The notes under the pieces are model-generated. The model did no database searches. It saw nothing but the letters and a program-made list of their open reading frames with translations, and was not told where the DNA came from. From NCBI GenBank assembly GCA_036676295.1, contig JAKFDE010000016.1:682001-746000 (forward strand): a DNA stretch of 64,000 bases, given 5' to 3'. The position numbers and the translations under genes were made by a program. The stretch is from UBA4416 sp036676295. GTDB taxonomy: Bacteria; Bacteroidota; Bacteroidia; B-17B0; Aurantibacillaceae. Positions 16,755 to 24,409 of the stretch are shown here, in pieces (the stretch's first letter is position 1; every line of letters begins with the position of its first letter).

Positions 16755-16781
16755 AAACAGACCCTTGCATTGGGTCTGTTT
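16755..16781 (-). terminator. Intra-operon hairpin between ric and the DUF1858-DUF2249 gene
   Basis: AAACAGACCC and GGGTCTGTTT form a 10-bp stem with a 7-nt loop, 10 bp beyond the ric stop. On the minus strand it is followed by a U-rich run (TTTTAATTTT). It may attenuate transcription into the three downstream genes. Confidence 0.65.
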
Positions 16782-16791
16782 AGTGAACTAA

Positions 16792-17736
16792 TTATTTTTG
16801 ATTTTCTAATTCTATACTTTTCGGAAAAAGTATATTATTTTCCAAATGAATATGTTGATGTAAATCATCTTCAAATTCTTTAAGTTTTAAAAATGAAACT
16901 TTATACGTAGCGCAACTATCTTCGGGTGGAGTATAATTGTTTGATAATTCTCTAATTGTTCTAAAAATATTTCCTACCGCATCATGCTCATGCTCCATCA
17001 TATCTATTGGATTCTTAACAGTTTCAAAGGCTGTATAAGGATTTTGTTGTTTATTAGCTTTGGCTAAAACTAATTGTTTAATGTATGGAAATAAAATCTG
17101 TTCTTCTTTACACATGTGCCCACTTAATTCATCAGCTGCTTCGTTAAATTTTTGTGCTATGGCAATAACTTCCGGATGACTACCACCATGAACCTTTGAC
17201 ACCTTTGCTGTATATTCTAACAATATCGGAATAGATCTTTTTACATATTCATGATGAGTATTTAGAATATAGTCAACTAGAAACCCTAAATCCCATTCAT
17301 CAAATTTTTGAGATAAACTTTCTGTAACAGTATCGAGTTTGTTTAATTCTCTTTCAACTGACATGTAATCAACTTTTTTTTCATTGCAAGCTTGAGTAAC
17401 TGTTTTTTTACCGCCACAACAAAAATCTAAATTGTATTTTTTAAAAACTTCGGCTTTTCTGAAATCCTTAGCCACTAATTCTCCTATGGTAGGTTCAGAG
17501 GATGAATCGTTTTTTTTAATTTTCACTTCCCAATACTCGGGTCCGGAAAGAATATATTCCCACGAAAAAACATTGCCCCTCTCTCCTATTAGCTGATAAT
17601 ACAATGGTTTTGGGTCATGGTCATTATGAATAATAAAAGCTTCTCCTTCTTTCAGAGCATCGAATTTTTGAAAAATCGTTGGGTGTTTAAACTTTGGCTC
17701 AATGACTGTTACATCTAATGTTTCAATTGTTTTCAT
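16792..17736 (-). CDS. ric: RIC/ScdA-type di-iron protein for repair of Fe-S clusters, with N-terminal DUF2249
   Basis: A 314-residue protein. Domains: DUF2249 (about 5-75, HPTIFQKFDALKEGEAF); ScdA_N (about 82-145) with the conserved CCGG motif (C106, C107); hemerythrin-like domain (about 148-312) with the di-iron His/Glu set (HHEYV, HMCKEEQ, HEHD, HIHLEN). RIC (YtfE/ScdA/DnrN) restores iron-sulfur centres damaged by NO or peroxide. It is the first gene of a four-gene minus-strand operon. A FNR-type site and a perfect -7 box (TACTTTTG, 17779-17786) precede it. The N-terminal DUF2249 is an addition to the E. coli form, seen in Bacteroidota relatives. Confidence 0.93.
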   Translation of the reverse strand: MKTIETLDVTVIEPKFKHPTIFQKFDALKEGEAFIIHNDHDPKPLYYQLIGERGNVFSWEYILSGPEYWEVKIKKNDSSSEPTIGELVAKDFRKAEVFKKYNLDFCCGGKKTVTQACNEKKVDYMSVERELNKLDTVTESLSQKFDEWDLGFLVDYILNTHHEYVKRSIPILLEYTAKVSKVHGGSHPEVIAIAQKFNEAADELSGHMCKEEQILFPYIKQLVLAKANKQQNPYTAFETVKNPIDMMEHEHDAVGNIFRTIRELSNNYTPPEDSCATYKVSFLKLKEFEDDLHQHIHLENNILFPKSIELENQK

Positions 17737-17778
17737 ATTAATTTTATTAATGTTAAAGTTGATTATGAATTTGTACTA

Positions 17779-17822
17779 CAAAAGTAGATGATGCAAAATC
17801 ACTGGTTAATGATTTGGATCAT
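17779..17822 (-). promoter_or_regulatory. ric promoter: FNR-type palindrome and -7 box
   Basis: The palindrome ATGATTTGGATCAT (17809-17822, centre 17815.5) lies 29.5 bp from the -7 box TACTTTTG (minus strand, 17786-17779), a perfect match to TAnnTTTG. This is the geometry of a -41.5 activator site. Confidence 0.8.
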
Positions 17823-17831
17823 ATGAATTTT

Positions 17832-18446
17832 TTATTGACCTGAATTTAGTTTATTTAACAAAACAAGAAATTCTTTTTGAATAGATTTTGTTTTATCCTG
17901 AGCATACCACAAGTGAATGTTCTTTACTAATTCATCATGAGTAGCTTCAGGCGAATTTTTCTTGAATTCAACAACCATATCCTGTATTGCTTTTGGTCTA
18001 GGTCCCCATGTTCCAACAATTATATCATTAGATTCATCGATACAAATTAGTTTAGGTATGGAACGAGAACCGTTGGTTAAAAAACAATCCATCACTTCTA
18101 AATTATCATCTCTAAAAATCACTTCTAATTTAATGTTAGAATTCAGGTCTGCTATTTTCGAAATAACAGGAGCACACTGAGCACCATCTCCACACCACGA
18201 TTCCAGAATCAATATCCACTTATGTTTTTTAGAAAAGTTCCTGGCAACTAAACTTAAATCTTCATTAATGATACATTGCTTATCTATGCGTTTGATTCGC
18301 TGTGCATTTATAAAAGTTGCCGAAATCCTTTCCTCTAATTGCTCGCCGGATGTTTTTCTTTCAGAAGCATAATCAAACACAATATCTTTATATTGAGCAT
18401 ACGTGTATGCACAACTTACTTTTTGTATTTTTTCTATCTCTACCAT
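17832..18446 (-). CDS. Thioredoxin-family protein with CX5C site
   Basis: A 204-residue cytoplasmic protein. The thioredoxin fold spans about 65-185, with the active-site region ESWCGDGAQCAP: cysteines C85 and C91 are five residues apart instead of two, as in the Thioredoxin_9 family. The cis-Pro region is SRSIPKLICI and there is a further Cys in VMDCFL. A normal CXXC dithiol exchange is therefore not assured. It has its own FNR-type promoter, so it belongs to the same response as ric and nos. Role inferred: thiol or persulfide handling under nitrosative stress. Confidence 0.75.
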   Translation of the reverse strand: MVEIEKIQKVSCAYTYAQYKDIVFDYASERKTSGEQLEERISATFINAQRIKRIDKQCIINEDLSLVARNFSKKHKWILILESWCGDGAQCAPVISKIADLNSNIKLEVIFRDDNLEVMDCFLTNGSRSIPKLICIDESNDIIVGTWGPRPKAIQDMVVEFKKNSPEATHDELVKNIHLWYAQDKTKSIQKEFLVLLNKLNSGQ

Positions 18447-18459
18447 ACTATTTTTTTTA

Positions 18460-18503
18460 CAAAGATTTGGTTATAATTTTTATTGTTTAATGATTCAAAT
18501 CAT
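18460..18503 (-). promoter_or_regulatory. Promoter of the thioredoxin-like gene: FNR-type palindrome and -7 box
   Basis: The palindrome ATGATTCAAATCAT (18490-18503, centre 18496.5) is 29.5 bp from AATCTTTG (minus strand 18467-18460), one mismatch from TAnnTTTG. Confidence 0.75.
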
Positions 18504-18528
18504 AAAAAGTAAATTATTATAAAAAGCA

Positions 18529-18553
18529 AAGGCTGCCTTTATATGGCAGCCTT
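18529..18553 (-). terminator. Terminator of the fasciclin gene
   Basis: A perfect 9-bp stem AAGGCTGCC/GGCAGCCTT with a 7-nt loop is followed on the minus strand by TGCTTTTTATAAT. It lies about 130 bp after the fasciclin stop and separates it from the thioredoxin-like gene's promoter. The 130 bp between show no coding signal. Confidence 0.8.
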
Positions 18554-18683
18554 CATACTAATCAAAAAACCGAAAACTAAAATTGAAAAAAGTGTAATTA
18601 TTACTCGGGTTTAAAATTTTCAAAGACATTCTGTTTGTTGCGGAACAGAAAACCTCTGTCATTTTATTTTTGATTAAGTTATT

Positions 18684-19250
18684 TTATTGTGGTAATAAAA
18701 CTTCGTCTATTACATGAATAATACCATTAGAGGCTTTAATAGAAGCTATCACATGAGCTTTACCATTAATTACCGGCTTACCATCAACTACAGAGATCTT
18801 AATGTTCCCGCCGTTAACTTGTCCTAAACTTCTTCCATCTGTTAATCCTTCTGCTTCTATTACTCCAACATACACATGATATTGTAATATATCCGTTAGT
18901 GCATCTTTTTTCTCAGGCGTTAATAACCCCTCTACTGTGCCAGCTGGTAATTTATCAAAAGCCGCATTAGTAGGAGCGAAAACCGTAAAAGGACCCGCGT
19001 TACTTAAAACGTCAACCAGTTCAGCTGTTTTCACTGCTGTTACTAAAGTAGTATGATCTTTACTTCCAACTGCTACCTGAACCACGTTTGGATTTGAAAT
19101 AGCATCCTGAACCGCCGATTGTCCTGCTCCTACATCTTCTGTATTTGCATTAGCATCTGTAGTGCTTCCCGAACTTTCTTGAGTTGCGGAATTGCAAGAA
19201 AATAACCCAATCGTTCCTGCGACAAGTAAGTATTTTAATGTTGTTTTCAT
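18684..19250 (-). CDS. Fasciclin-domain lipoprotein
   Basis: A 188-residue protein. The signal peptide ends in lipobox LFSC (C19) followed by an S/T/A-rich linker. One fasciclin (FAS1) domain (about 50-188) has the H1 motif GPFTVFAPTNAAFDKLP and the H2 motif NGIIHVIDEVLLP. Fasciclin lipoproteins are surface or periplasmic adhesion-type proteins, with no known enzymatic role. It is unexpected in a nitrosative-stress locus, but its promoter carries the same FNR-type site as ric. Confidence 0.88.
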   Translation of the reverse strand: MKTTLKYLLVAGTIGLFSCNSATQESSGSTTDANANTEDVGAGQSAVQDAISNPNVVQVAVGSKDHTTLVTAVKTAELVDVLSNAGPFTVFAPTNAAFDKLPAGTVEGLLTPEKKDALTDILQYHVYVGVIEAEGLTDGRSLGQVNGGNIKISVVDGKPVINGKAHVIASIKASNGIIHVIDEVLLPQ

Positions 19251-19266
19251 AGTTATAATTTTTTAA

Positions 19267-19311
19267 CAAAAGTATTGTATCAAACTTAAGTGATATATGA
19301 TTTAAGTCATA
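19267..19311 (-). promoter_or_regulatory. Fasciclin promoter: FNR-type palindrome and -7 box
   Basis: The palindrome TATGATTTAAGTCATA (19296-19311, centre 19303.5) is 29.5 bp from the -7 box TACTTTTG (minus strand 19274-19267), identical in sequence and distance to the ric promoter. Confidence 0.82.
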
Positions 19312-19318
19312 AATGCTC

Positions 19319-19332
19319 ATGATTCAAATCAT
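19319..19332. promoter_or_regulatory. FNR-type palindrome between fasciclin and the nor operon
   Basis: ATGATTCAAATCAT, identical to the site of the thioredoxin-like gene, centred at 19325.5. It is about 62 bp upstream of the nor -7 box, too far for the -41.5 arrangement, so it may act on nor as a distal site or reinforce the divergent fasciclin promoter. Confidence 0.65.
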
Positions 19333-19350
19333 GCTCACAAAAAACATTAA

Positions 19351-19395
19351 ATCGGACAATATTGTCTGATTTAAAAAATAAAAGAAATATATTTG
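19351..19395 (+). promoter_or_regulatory. nor operon promoter with Rrf2/NsrR-type palindrome
   Basis: The near-perfect palindrome ATCGGACAATATTGTCTGAT (19351-19370) overlaps the expected -33 region of a promoter whose -7 box is TATATTTG (19388-19395). The inner 18 bp match a palindrome at the rrf2 promoter (29436-29453) at 15 positions. A repressor bound here would block the promoter, as NsrR-type proteins do until NO is present. Confidence 0.7.
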
Positions 19396-19409
19396 CAAAA
19401 ACATTCACT

Positions 19410-21224
19410 ATGAAAACTACAAGCCCCCATACATTTCATATCCCTGTAATGGGACTAGCCTATACAATTGATACACCTATAAAGGTGGCTAAATATGGTA
19501 TTACCTCTGTTATTTCAATAATTGAAGACTATTTAATTGAACAAATGCGAGAAGTGATCTGTAAAAATGAACGGATCGAATATGTAAAAATTCCGGTAAC
19601 TGAAAGAGATTACAGAGCAAAAAGAATCACTGCCTACTTAAATTTAATTCAAGAGATCATCAATAAACAGCTACATGAAATTAAACATGAAGATTTTAAT
19701 TCAGATAGAAACATCAATCAGTATTTTGAAATGTTACCCGATGATTCAGAGTTAAGAATAATGTATCAAAAAATGCTGGTAAGTGAGGGAAAAGAAAGAT
19801 TAGAATTAGAAAGTCGTTTGCGAAAACAAATTACCGCCGGTAAAATTGATGTTAATATCATGACCAAATTAGATAAAACTAATTATGATCCGGATGGTAA
19901 TGAATTGCCTGCACAATTTTCTGATGCTCTTTCAGCATTGAGGGGCTATGCCAACAGCAACATTAAATCATCAATTGTTTTTTCTGCCGGCTTAAATCCA
20001 AGACTTTTTGCCTACTGCGAAACATTTGAAGATTTTTATCCAAATATAAAAGGCGTTATTAATAAAAAAATCATTCTTAAAGTTAGCGATTATCGCTCGG
20101 CATTAATTCAAGGAAAATATTTAGCAAAAAAAGGATTGTGGATCTCAGAATTCAGAATAGAATCCGGCATAAATTGCGGAGGACATGCTTTTATTTCAAA
20201 CGGTATTCCTCTTGGTCCTATTCTGGAAGATTTTAAAAACAAACGCGGAGAATTATTTAATGAATTATTTAATGAATGCGAAAATGCATTAAAACAACTT
20301 GGACGTAATCCCTTTATTGAAAAACCTGAATTAAAAATCACGGCACAAGGTGGTATTGGAACAAGCGAAGAAAATAATTTTTTAATTAATTATTACAATT
20401 TAGATGCTACCGGCTGGGGAAGTCCTTTTTTATTAGTGCCAGAAGCAACAAATGTTGACACTGAAACTCTTAATAAACTTAAAGCTGCAAAAAAAGAAGA
20501 TTATTATTTAAGTCACTCCTCGCCGCTTGGTGTTCCGTTTAGTAATTTAAGAACAAGCTCTTCTGAAGAGCAGCGTAAAATGAGGATTAACAAAAACAGA
20601 CCGGGAAGTCCATGTTACAAAAAATTCCTTTCTATGGACAGAGAATTTACAGATAAACCAATTTGTACGGCATCCAGAGAATATCAAAACTTAAAAATAA
20701 AACAACTTAAAACTACAATAGCAGATCCGAAATTATTAGAGCATGAAATTGAAAAAGTAACAGAAAAAGATTGTTTATGCGAAGGCCTTGGTGCATCTGC
20801 GTTACTTAAAAACAAAACAAAACTTTCACACAATCTAAGTGCTGTTACTATTTGTCCTGGGCCAAATCTGGCTTACTTTTCAGATACATTCTCATTAAAA
20901 CAAATGGTTGATCATATATACGGCCGCTTGAATATTTTAAATAATCTGAATAGACCAAATATTTTTGTGAATGAATTGCAATTGTATTTTGATTATTTAA
21001 AAAAGGAATTAGAAGATCAGTTTAATGTGATAAATGATAAAAAAATATCTTACTTCCAAACCTTTAAAAGCAATCTGTTAAAAGGTATTGATTATTACGA
21101 AGAGCTTGTTCCAAAAATAAAACAAAACAATAGTGAGTTTAAACATAACGTCATGAAACAACTTAATGAACTAAGAAATTCATTAAATCTATTACCTCAG
21201 TTACAATTAACAAACCTTTCTTAA
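19410..21224 (+). CDS. Putative flavin TIM-barrel protein, distantly nitronate monooxygenase-like
   Basis: A 604-residue protein starting at ATG 19410; an in-frame TTG at 19362 lies inside the promoter and is rejected. I do not recognise a named family. Three segments recall nitronate monooxygenase/2-nitropropane dioxygenase barrels: the start IPVMGLAYTIDTPIKVAKYG, GINCGGHAF (compare the GxEAGGH motif with its catalytic His), and ITAQGGIGTSEENNF then GWGSPFL (a phosphate-binding Gly pattern). The C-terminal third has several conserved-looking Cys (SPCYK, PICTASREYQ, CLCEGLG, ICPGPN). It is first in the run with the tyrosine phenol-lyase-like gene and norCB, behind the Rrf2-type operator. The enzymatic assignment is inferred. 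Confidence 0.5.
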   Translation: MKTTSPHTFHIPVMGLAYTIDTPIKVAKYGITSVISIIEDYLIEQMREVICKNERIEYVKIPVTERDYRAKRITAYLNLIQEIINKQLHEIKHEDFNSDRNINQYFEMLPDDSELRIMYQKMLVSEGKERLELESRLRKQITAGKIDVNIMTKLDKTNYDPDGNELPAQFSDALSALRGYANSNIKSSIVFSAGLNPRLFAYCETFEDFYPNIKGVINKKIILKVSDYRSALIQGKYLAKKGLWISEFRIESGINCGGHAFISNGIPLGPILEDFKNKRGELFNELFNECENALKQLGRNPFIEKPELKITAQGGIGTSEENNFLINYYNLDATGWGSPFLLVPEATNVDTETLNKLKAAKKEDYYLSHSSPLGVPFSNLRTSSSEEQRKMRINKNRPGSPCYKKFLSMDREFTDKPICTASREYQNLKIKQLKTTIADPKLLEHEIEKVTEKDCLCEGLGASALLKNKTKLSHNLSAVTICPGPNLAYFSDTFSLKQMVDHIYGRLNILNNLNRPNIFVNELQLYFDYLKKELEDQFNVINDKKISYFQTFKSNLLKGIDYYEELVPKIKQNNSEFKHNVMKQLNELRNSLNLLPQLQLTNLS

Positions 21225-21257
21225 ACATTTTTAAAACAGATTTAATCATCATACATT

Positions 21258-22640
21258 ATGAAAGCATTAGTTAAACGATCTTGGGCGGAGCCCTATAAAA
21301 TGAAAATGGTTGAATTATTAAAAATGACAACCAGGCAACAACGCATCAAAGCCATAAAAGCAGCAGGTTATAATACTTTTCTTCTTAAATCAGAAGATGT
21401 ATATATAGATCTATTAACGGATAGCGGAACCAATTCGATGAGCGACAGACAATGGGGGGCTTTTATGACCGGTGATGAAGCTTATGCGGGAAGTAAAAGT
21501 TATTACAAATTAGAGGAATCCATTCAAAAGTATTACGGCTATAAATATATTGTTCCTACACATCAAGGCCGAGCTGCTGAAAACATTTTATCTAAAATAT
21601 TGATCAAAAAGGGAGATATTATCCCTGGGAATATGTATTTCACAACAACGCGCTTACATCAGGAATTAGCCGGAGGAATTTTTGCAGACATTATTATTGA
21701 TGAAGCTCATGATCCTTTAAACGAACATCCTTTTAAAGGAAATGTTGATATATCTAAACTGGATAAACTCGTAAAAAAATATGGTGCTGAAAAAATTCCC
21801 TATGTGAGTCTCGCCACTAACGTAAATCTGGCAGGTGGTCAGCCGGTTAGTATGGCCAACTTAAAAGAATTAAGAGCCTACACCAAAAAACATAAGATCC
21901 GTATCATACATGATATGACAAGAGTAGCAGAAAACGCATATTTTATTCAGCAGCGCGAAAAAGGCTATCATAAAAAAAGTATTAAAAGCATTGTATTTGA
22001 AATTTGCTCGTTAACAGATGGCGCTACGATGAGTGCTAAAAAAGATGCTTTGGTAAACATTGGTGGTTTTATGGCAACTAATGAATGGGATGTTTTTGAA
22101 GAAGCAAGAAATTTAGTAGTTGTGTATGAGGGTTTACATACTTATGGAGGTTTAGCAGGCAGAGATATGGAAGCAATTGCTATTGGTATAGCAGAAAGTC
22201 TTGATGATAATCATCAACATGCCAGAGTTGGTCAGGTTGAATATTTAGGGCATAAAATGATGGAGTATGGAATTCCAATCGTGAAACCTATTGGGGGTCA
22301 CGGAATATTTGTTGATGCAAAAGCATTTTTACCACATTTAACACAAGATGAATTTCCGGCACAAACATTAGCTGCTGAAATGTATATTGATTCAGGTGTT
22401 AGAACAATGGAACGAGGAATTGTTTCGGCAGGCAGAAAAGCAAATGGCGAAAATTATTACCCAAAACTGGAGTTAGTGCGGTTTACTATACCACGTAGAG
22501 TATATACACAAGCTCATATGGATGTGATAGCCGAATCAGCCGCAGCTGTATATGAAAGAAGAAAATCAATAAAAGGATTGAAAATGGTATACGAACCAAA
22601 ATACTTACGTTTTTTTCAGGCAAAATTTGAAAAGCTGTAA
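21258..22640 (+). CDS. Beta-eliminating lyase, tyrosine phenol-lyase type
   Basis: A 460-residue PLP enzyme of the tryptophanase/tyrosine phenol-lyase family, full length. The PLP lysine is K262 in SAKKDALVNIGGF. Two positions that separate the enzymes point to tyrosine phenol-lyase: FTTTR (T129, where tryptophanase has FDTT) and MERG (Arg, where E. coli tryptophanase has VEIG). The C-terminal stretch (IPRRVYTQAHMDV, VYEPKYLRFF) also follows tyrosine phenol-lyase. Expected reaction: L-tyrosine to phenol, pyruvate and ammonia; automated annotation would probably say tryptophanase. It lies 33 bp after the TIM-barrel gene and 6 bp before norC. Confidence 0.82.
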   Translation: MKALVKRSWAEPYKMKMVELLKMTTRQQRIKAIKAAGYNTFLLKSEDVYIDLLTDSGTNSMSDRQWGAFMTGDEAYAGSKSYYKLEESIQKYYGYKYIVPTHQGRAAENILSKILIKKGDIIPGNMYFTTTRLHQELAGGIFADIIIDEAHDPLNEHPFKGNVDISKLDKLVKKYGAEKIPYVSLATNVNLAGGQPVSMANLKELRAYTKKHKIRIIHDMTRVAENAYFIQQREKGYHKKSIKSIVFEICSLTDGATMSAKKDALVNIGGFMATNEWDVFEEARNLVVVYEGLHTYGGLAGRDMEAIAIGIAESLDDNHQHARVGQVEYLGHKMMEYGIPIVKPIGGHGIFVDAKAFLPHLTQDEFPAQTLAAEMYIDSGVRTMERGIVSAGRKANGENYYPKLELVRFTIPRRVYTQAHMDVIAESAAAVYERRKSIKGLKMVYEPKYLRFFQAKFEKL

Positions 22641-22646
22641 TCTTAT

Positions 22647-23054
22647 ATGAAGTTAAAGCCAACATATGTTTTTTTAATTCTAAGTATCTCTTTTCTTGTG
22701 TATTCCTTTAGTATTTATATTAAACCATTATCTGTAAAAGAAGATCAGAGATTTAATAAAAAGATGTCTTCCGATGGGCAGCTGGTATGGCAAAATTATA
22801 ATTGTCAAAGTTGCCATCAACTTTATAACCTGGGAGGCTATTTAGGTCCTGATTTAACCAATGTTATTTCAAATCCAAATAAAGGCGAAACAATAATCAG
22901 AGCAATGGTTAAATCCGGAACTAAACAGATGCCGGCATTTAATTTATCAGACAGTGAAATGAATTCATTAATTGAATTTTTAAAATCAACCGACGCAAGT
23001 GGTAAAGCCGATCCCAGAAAACTTAAGGTGAATAGTTTTGGAATGGTAGAATAA
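22647..23054 (+). CDS. norC: NorC-like cytochrome c subunit of nitric oxide reductase
   Basis: A 135-residue protein with one N-terminal transmembrane anchor (about 7-25), then a cytochrome c domain with CQSCH (53-57), the NorC-typical segment LYNLGGYLGPDLTNVIS and a distal Met in KQMPAF. It passes electrons to NorB, which reduces NO to N2O. It is followed by norB after one base. Confidence 0.92.
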   Translation: MKLKPTYVFLILSISFLVYSFSIYIKPLSVKEDQRFNKKMSSDGQLVWQNYNCQSCHQLYNLGGYLGPDLTNVISNPNKGETIIRAMVKSGTKQMPAFNLSDSEMNSLIEFLKSTDASGKADPRKLKVNSFGMVE

Positions 23055-23055
23055 A

Positions 23056-24399
23056 GTGAAAGCAAGTAAATTTGATATAGGCAATCTGTTTTTGGTAACC
23101 GCATTATTTATGCTGGTATCAGGATTATGCTTTGGGATCTTAGCTGCATTGATCTATCTCTTTCCGGACTTTTTGAAACAAGAAATTGGTTTTGTTTCAT
23201 TAAGACCCTTGCACGTTTCCTCAGCCATGTTTTGGATAATCTTAGGAGCCACAGGTTGTGTATATAGCGGGATGAAAGCATTCATCAAAGATTCTAAGAT
23301 CAAAGTAATGGCGATGATCCAATGGGGATTATGGATAATAGCTATTATTGGCATTATAACATCTTATTTCACTAAAGATTTTGGAGGAAAAGAATATTGG
23401 GAATTCAATCCCGTTTGGGCACTTCCAATAGCTTTAGCATGGATCCTGTTTTTAGTGAACTTTTTTTCATTAGTCAACAAAATAAAAAACTGGCCGGTTT
23501 ATATTTGGATGTGGATGACGGGAATACTATTTTTCCTTTTCACGTTTTCCGAAAATTACTTATGGATTTTTCCTTATTTCCGTGAACATTTTATTACTGA
23601 TATGACTATTCAATGGAAAGTAAATGGATCATTGGTTGGATCATGGAATCAGATCTTATACGGTACTGCCTTTTTCTTAATGGATAAAATTTCTCAAACT
23701 AAAAAAACAGGAACCAGTAAATTTGCTTTTGCTATGTATTTTCTAGGTCTGTTTAATCTGATGTTTAACTGGGGTCACCACATTTACTCTCTTCCTACAG
23801 AAAAATACATCAGATATATCGGTTATATCGTTAGTATGACGGAATGGGTTTTCTTTATTAAAATCATCTATGATTGGAGAGCAAGTGTTAATACCATTCA
23901 GAAACATTATCATTATTTCCCATACAAGTTTTTAATGGCCGCCGATATTTGGGTATTTCTTAATATGGGTCAAGCCATACTGATGTCAATACCGGCAATA
24001 AATATTTACACTCACGGAACACACGTTACAGTAGCGCATGCCATGGGAACTACCATAGGCATTAATAGTATGATTTTGCTGGCTGCTTGTTTTGAATTTT
24101 TAAAGTTTAATTCAACAAATAATAACAGAATAAAATATTATAAATTTCTTTTTTGGGCTCTGCAAATTAGCTTGCTCATATTTTGGCTATCATTAAATAT
24201 TGCCGGAATTAAAAAAGGCATTTGGCAATTAAGCAGTAATCAAGAGAGTTATTCAAAAATGATGGAATCTCTTAGACCATACTTTATTGTTTTTGTTCTT
24301 GCCGGCATAGGCTTAATGTACGCCTTAAGTTCATTAGCCTTTGGCTTAATAAAAAACATGTTCACCAATAATCATTCTAAAGAAATAGTAACCCATTAA
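23056..24399 (+). CDS. norB: NorB, nitric oxide reductase catalytic subunit
   Basis: A 447-residue inner-membrane protein with about 12 helices, starting at GTG one base after norC. It has the heme and FeB ligand features of cNOR: LHVSSAMFW in helix 2, WGHHIYSLP (FeB His pair) followed by the helix containing SMTEWVFF (conserved Glu), and the double-heme-ligand region THGTHVTVAHAMG. The reaction is 2 NO to N2O with electrons from NorC. No norQ/norD/norE genes adjoin it. Confidence 0.93.
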   Translation: MKASKFDIGNLFLVTALFMLVSGLCFGILAALIYLFPDFLKQEIGFVSLRPLHVSSAMFWIILGATGCVYSGMKAFIKDSKIKVMAMIQWGLWIIAIIGIITSYFTKDFGGKEYWEFNPVWALPIALAWILFLVNFFSLVNKIKNWPVYIWMWMTGILFFLFTFSENYLWIFPYFREHFITDMTIQWKVNGSLVGSWNQILYGTAFFLMDKISQTKKTGTSKFAFAMYFLGLFNLMFNWGHHIYSLPTEKYIRYIGYIVSMTEWVFFIKIIYDWRASVNTIQKHYHYFPYKFLMAADIWVFLNMGQAILMSIPAINIYTHGTHVTVAHAMGTTIGINSMILLAACFEFLKFNSTNNNRIKYYKFLFWALQISLLIFWLSLNIAGIKKGIWQLSSNQESYSKMMESLRPYFIVFVLAGIGLMYALSSLAFGLIKNMFTNNHSKEIVTH

Positions 24400-24409
24400 A
24401 CTTTTTACA

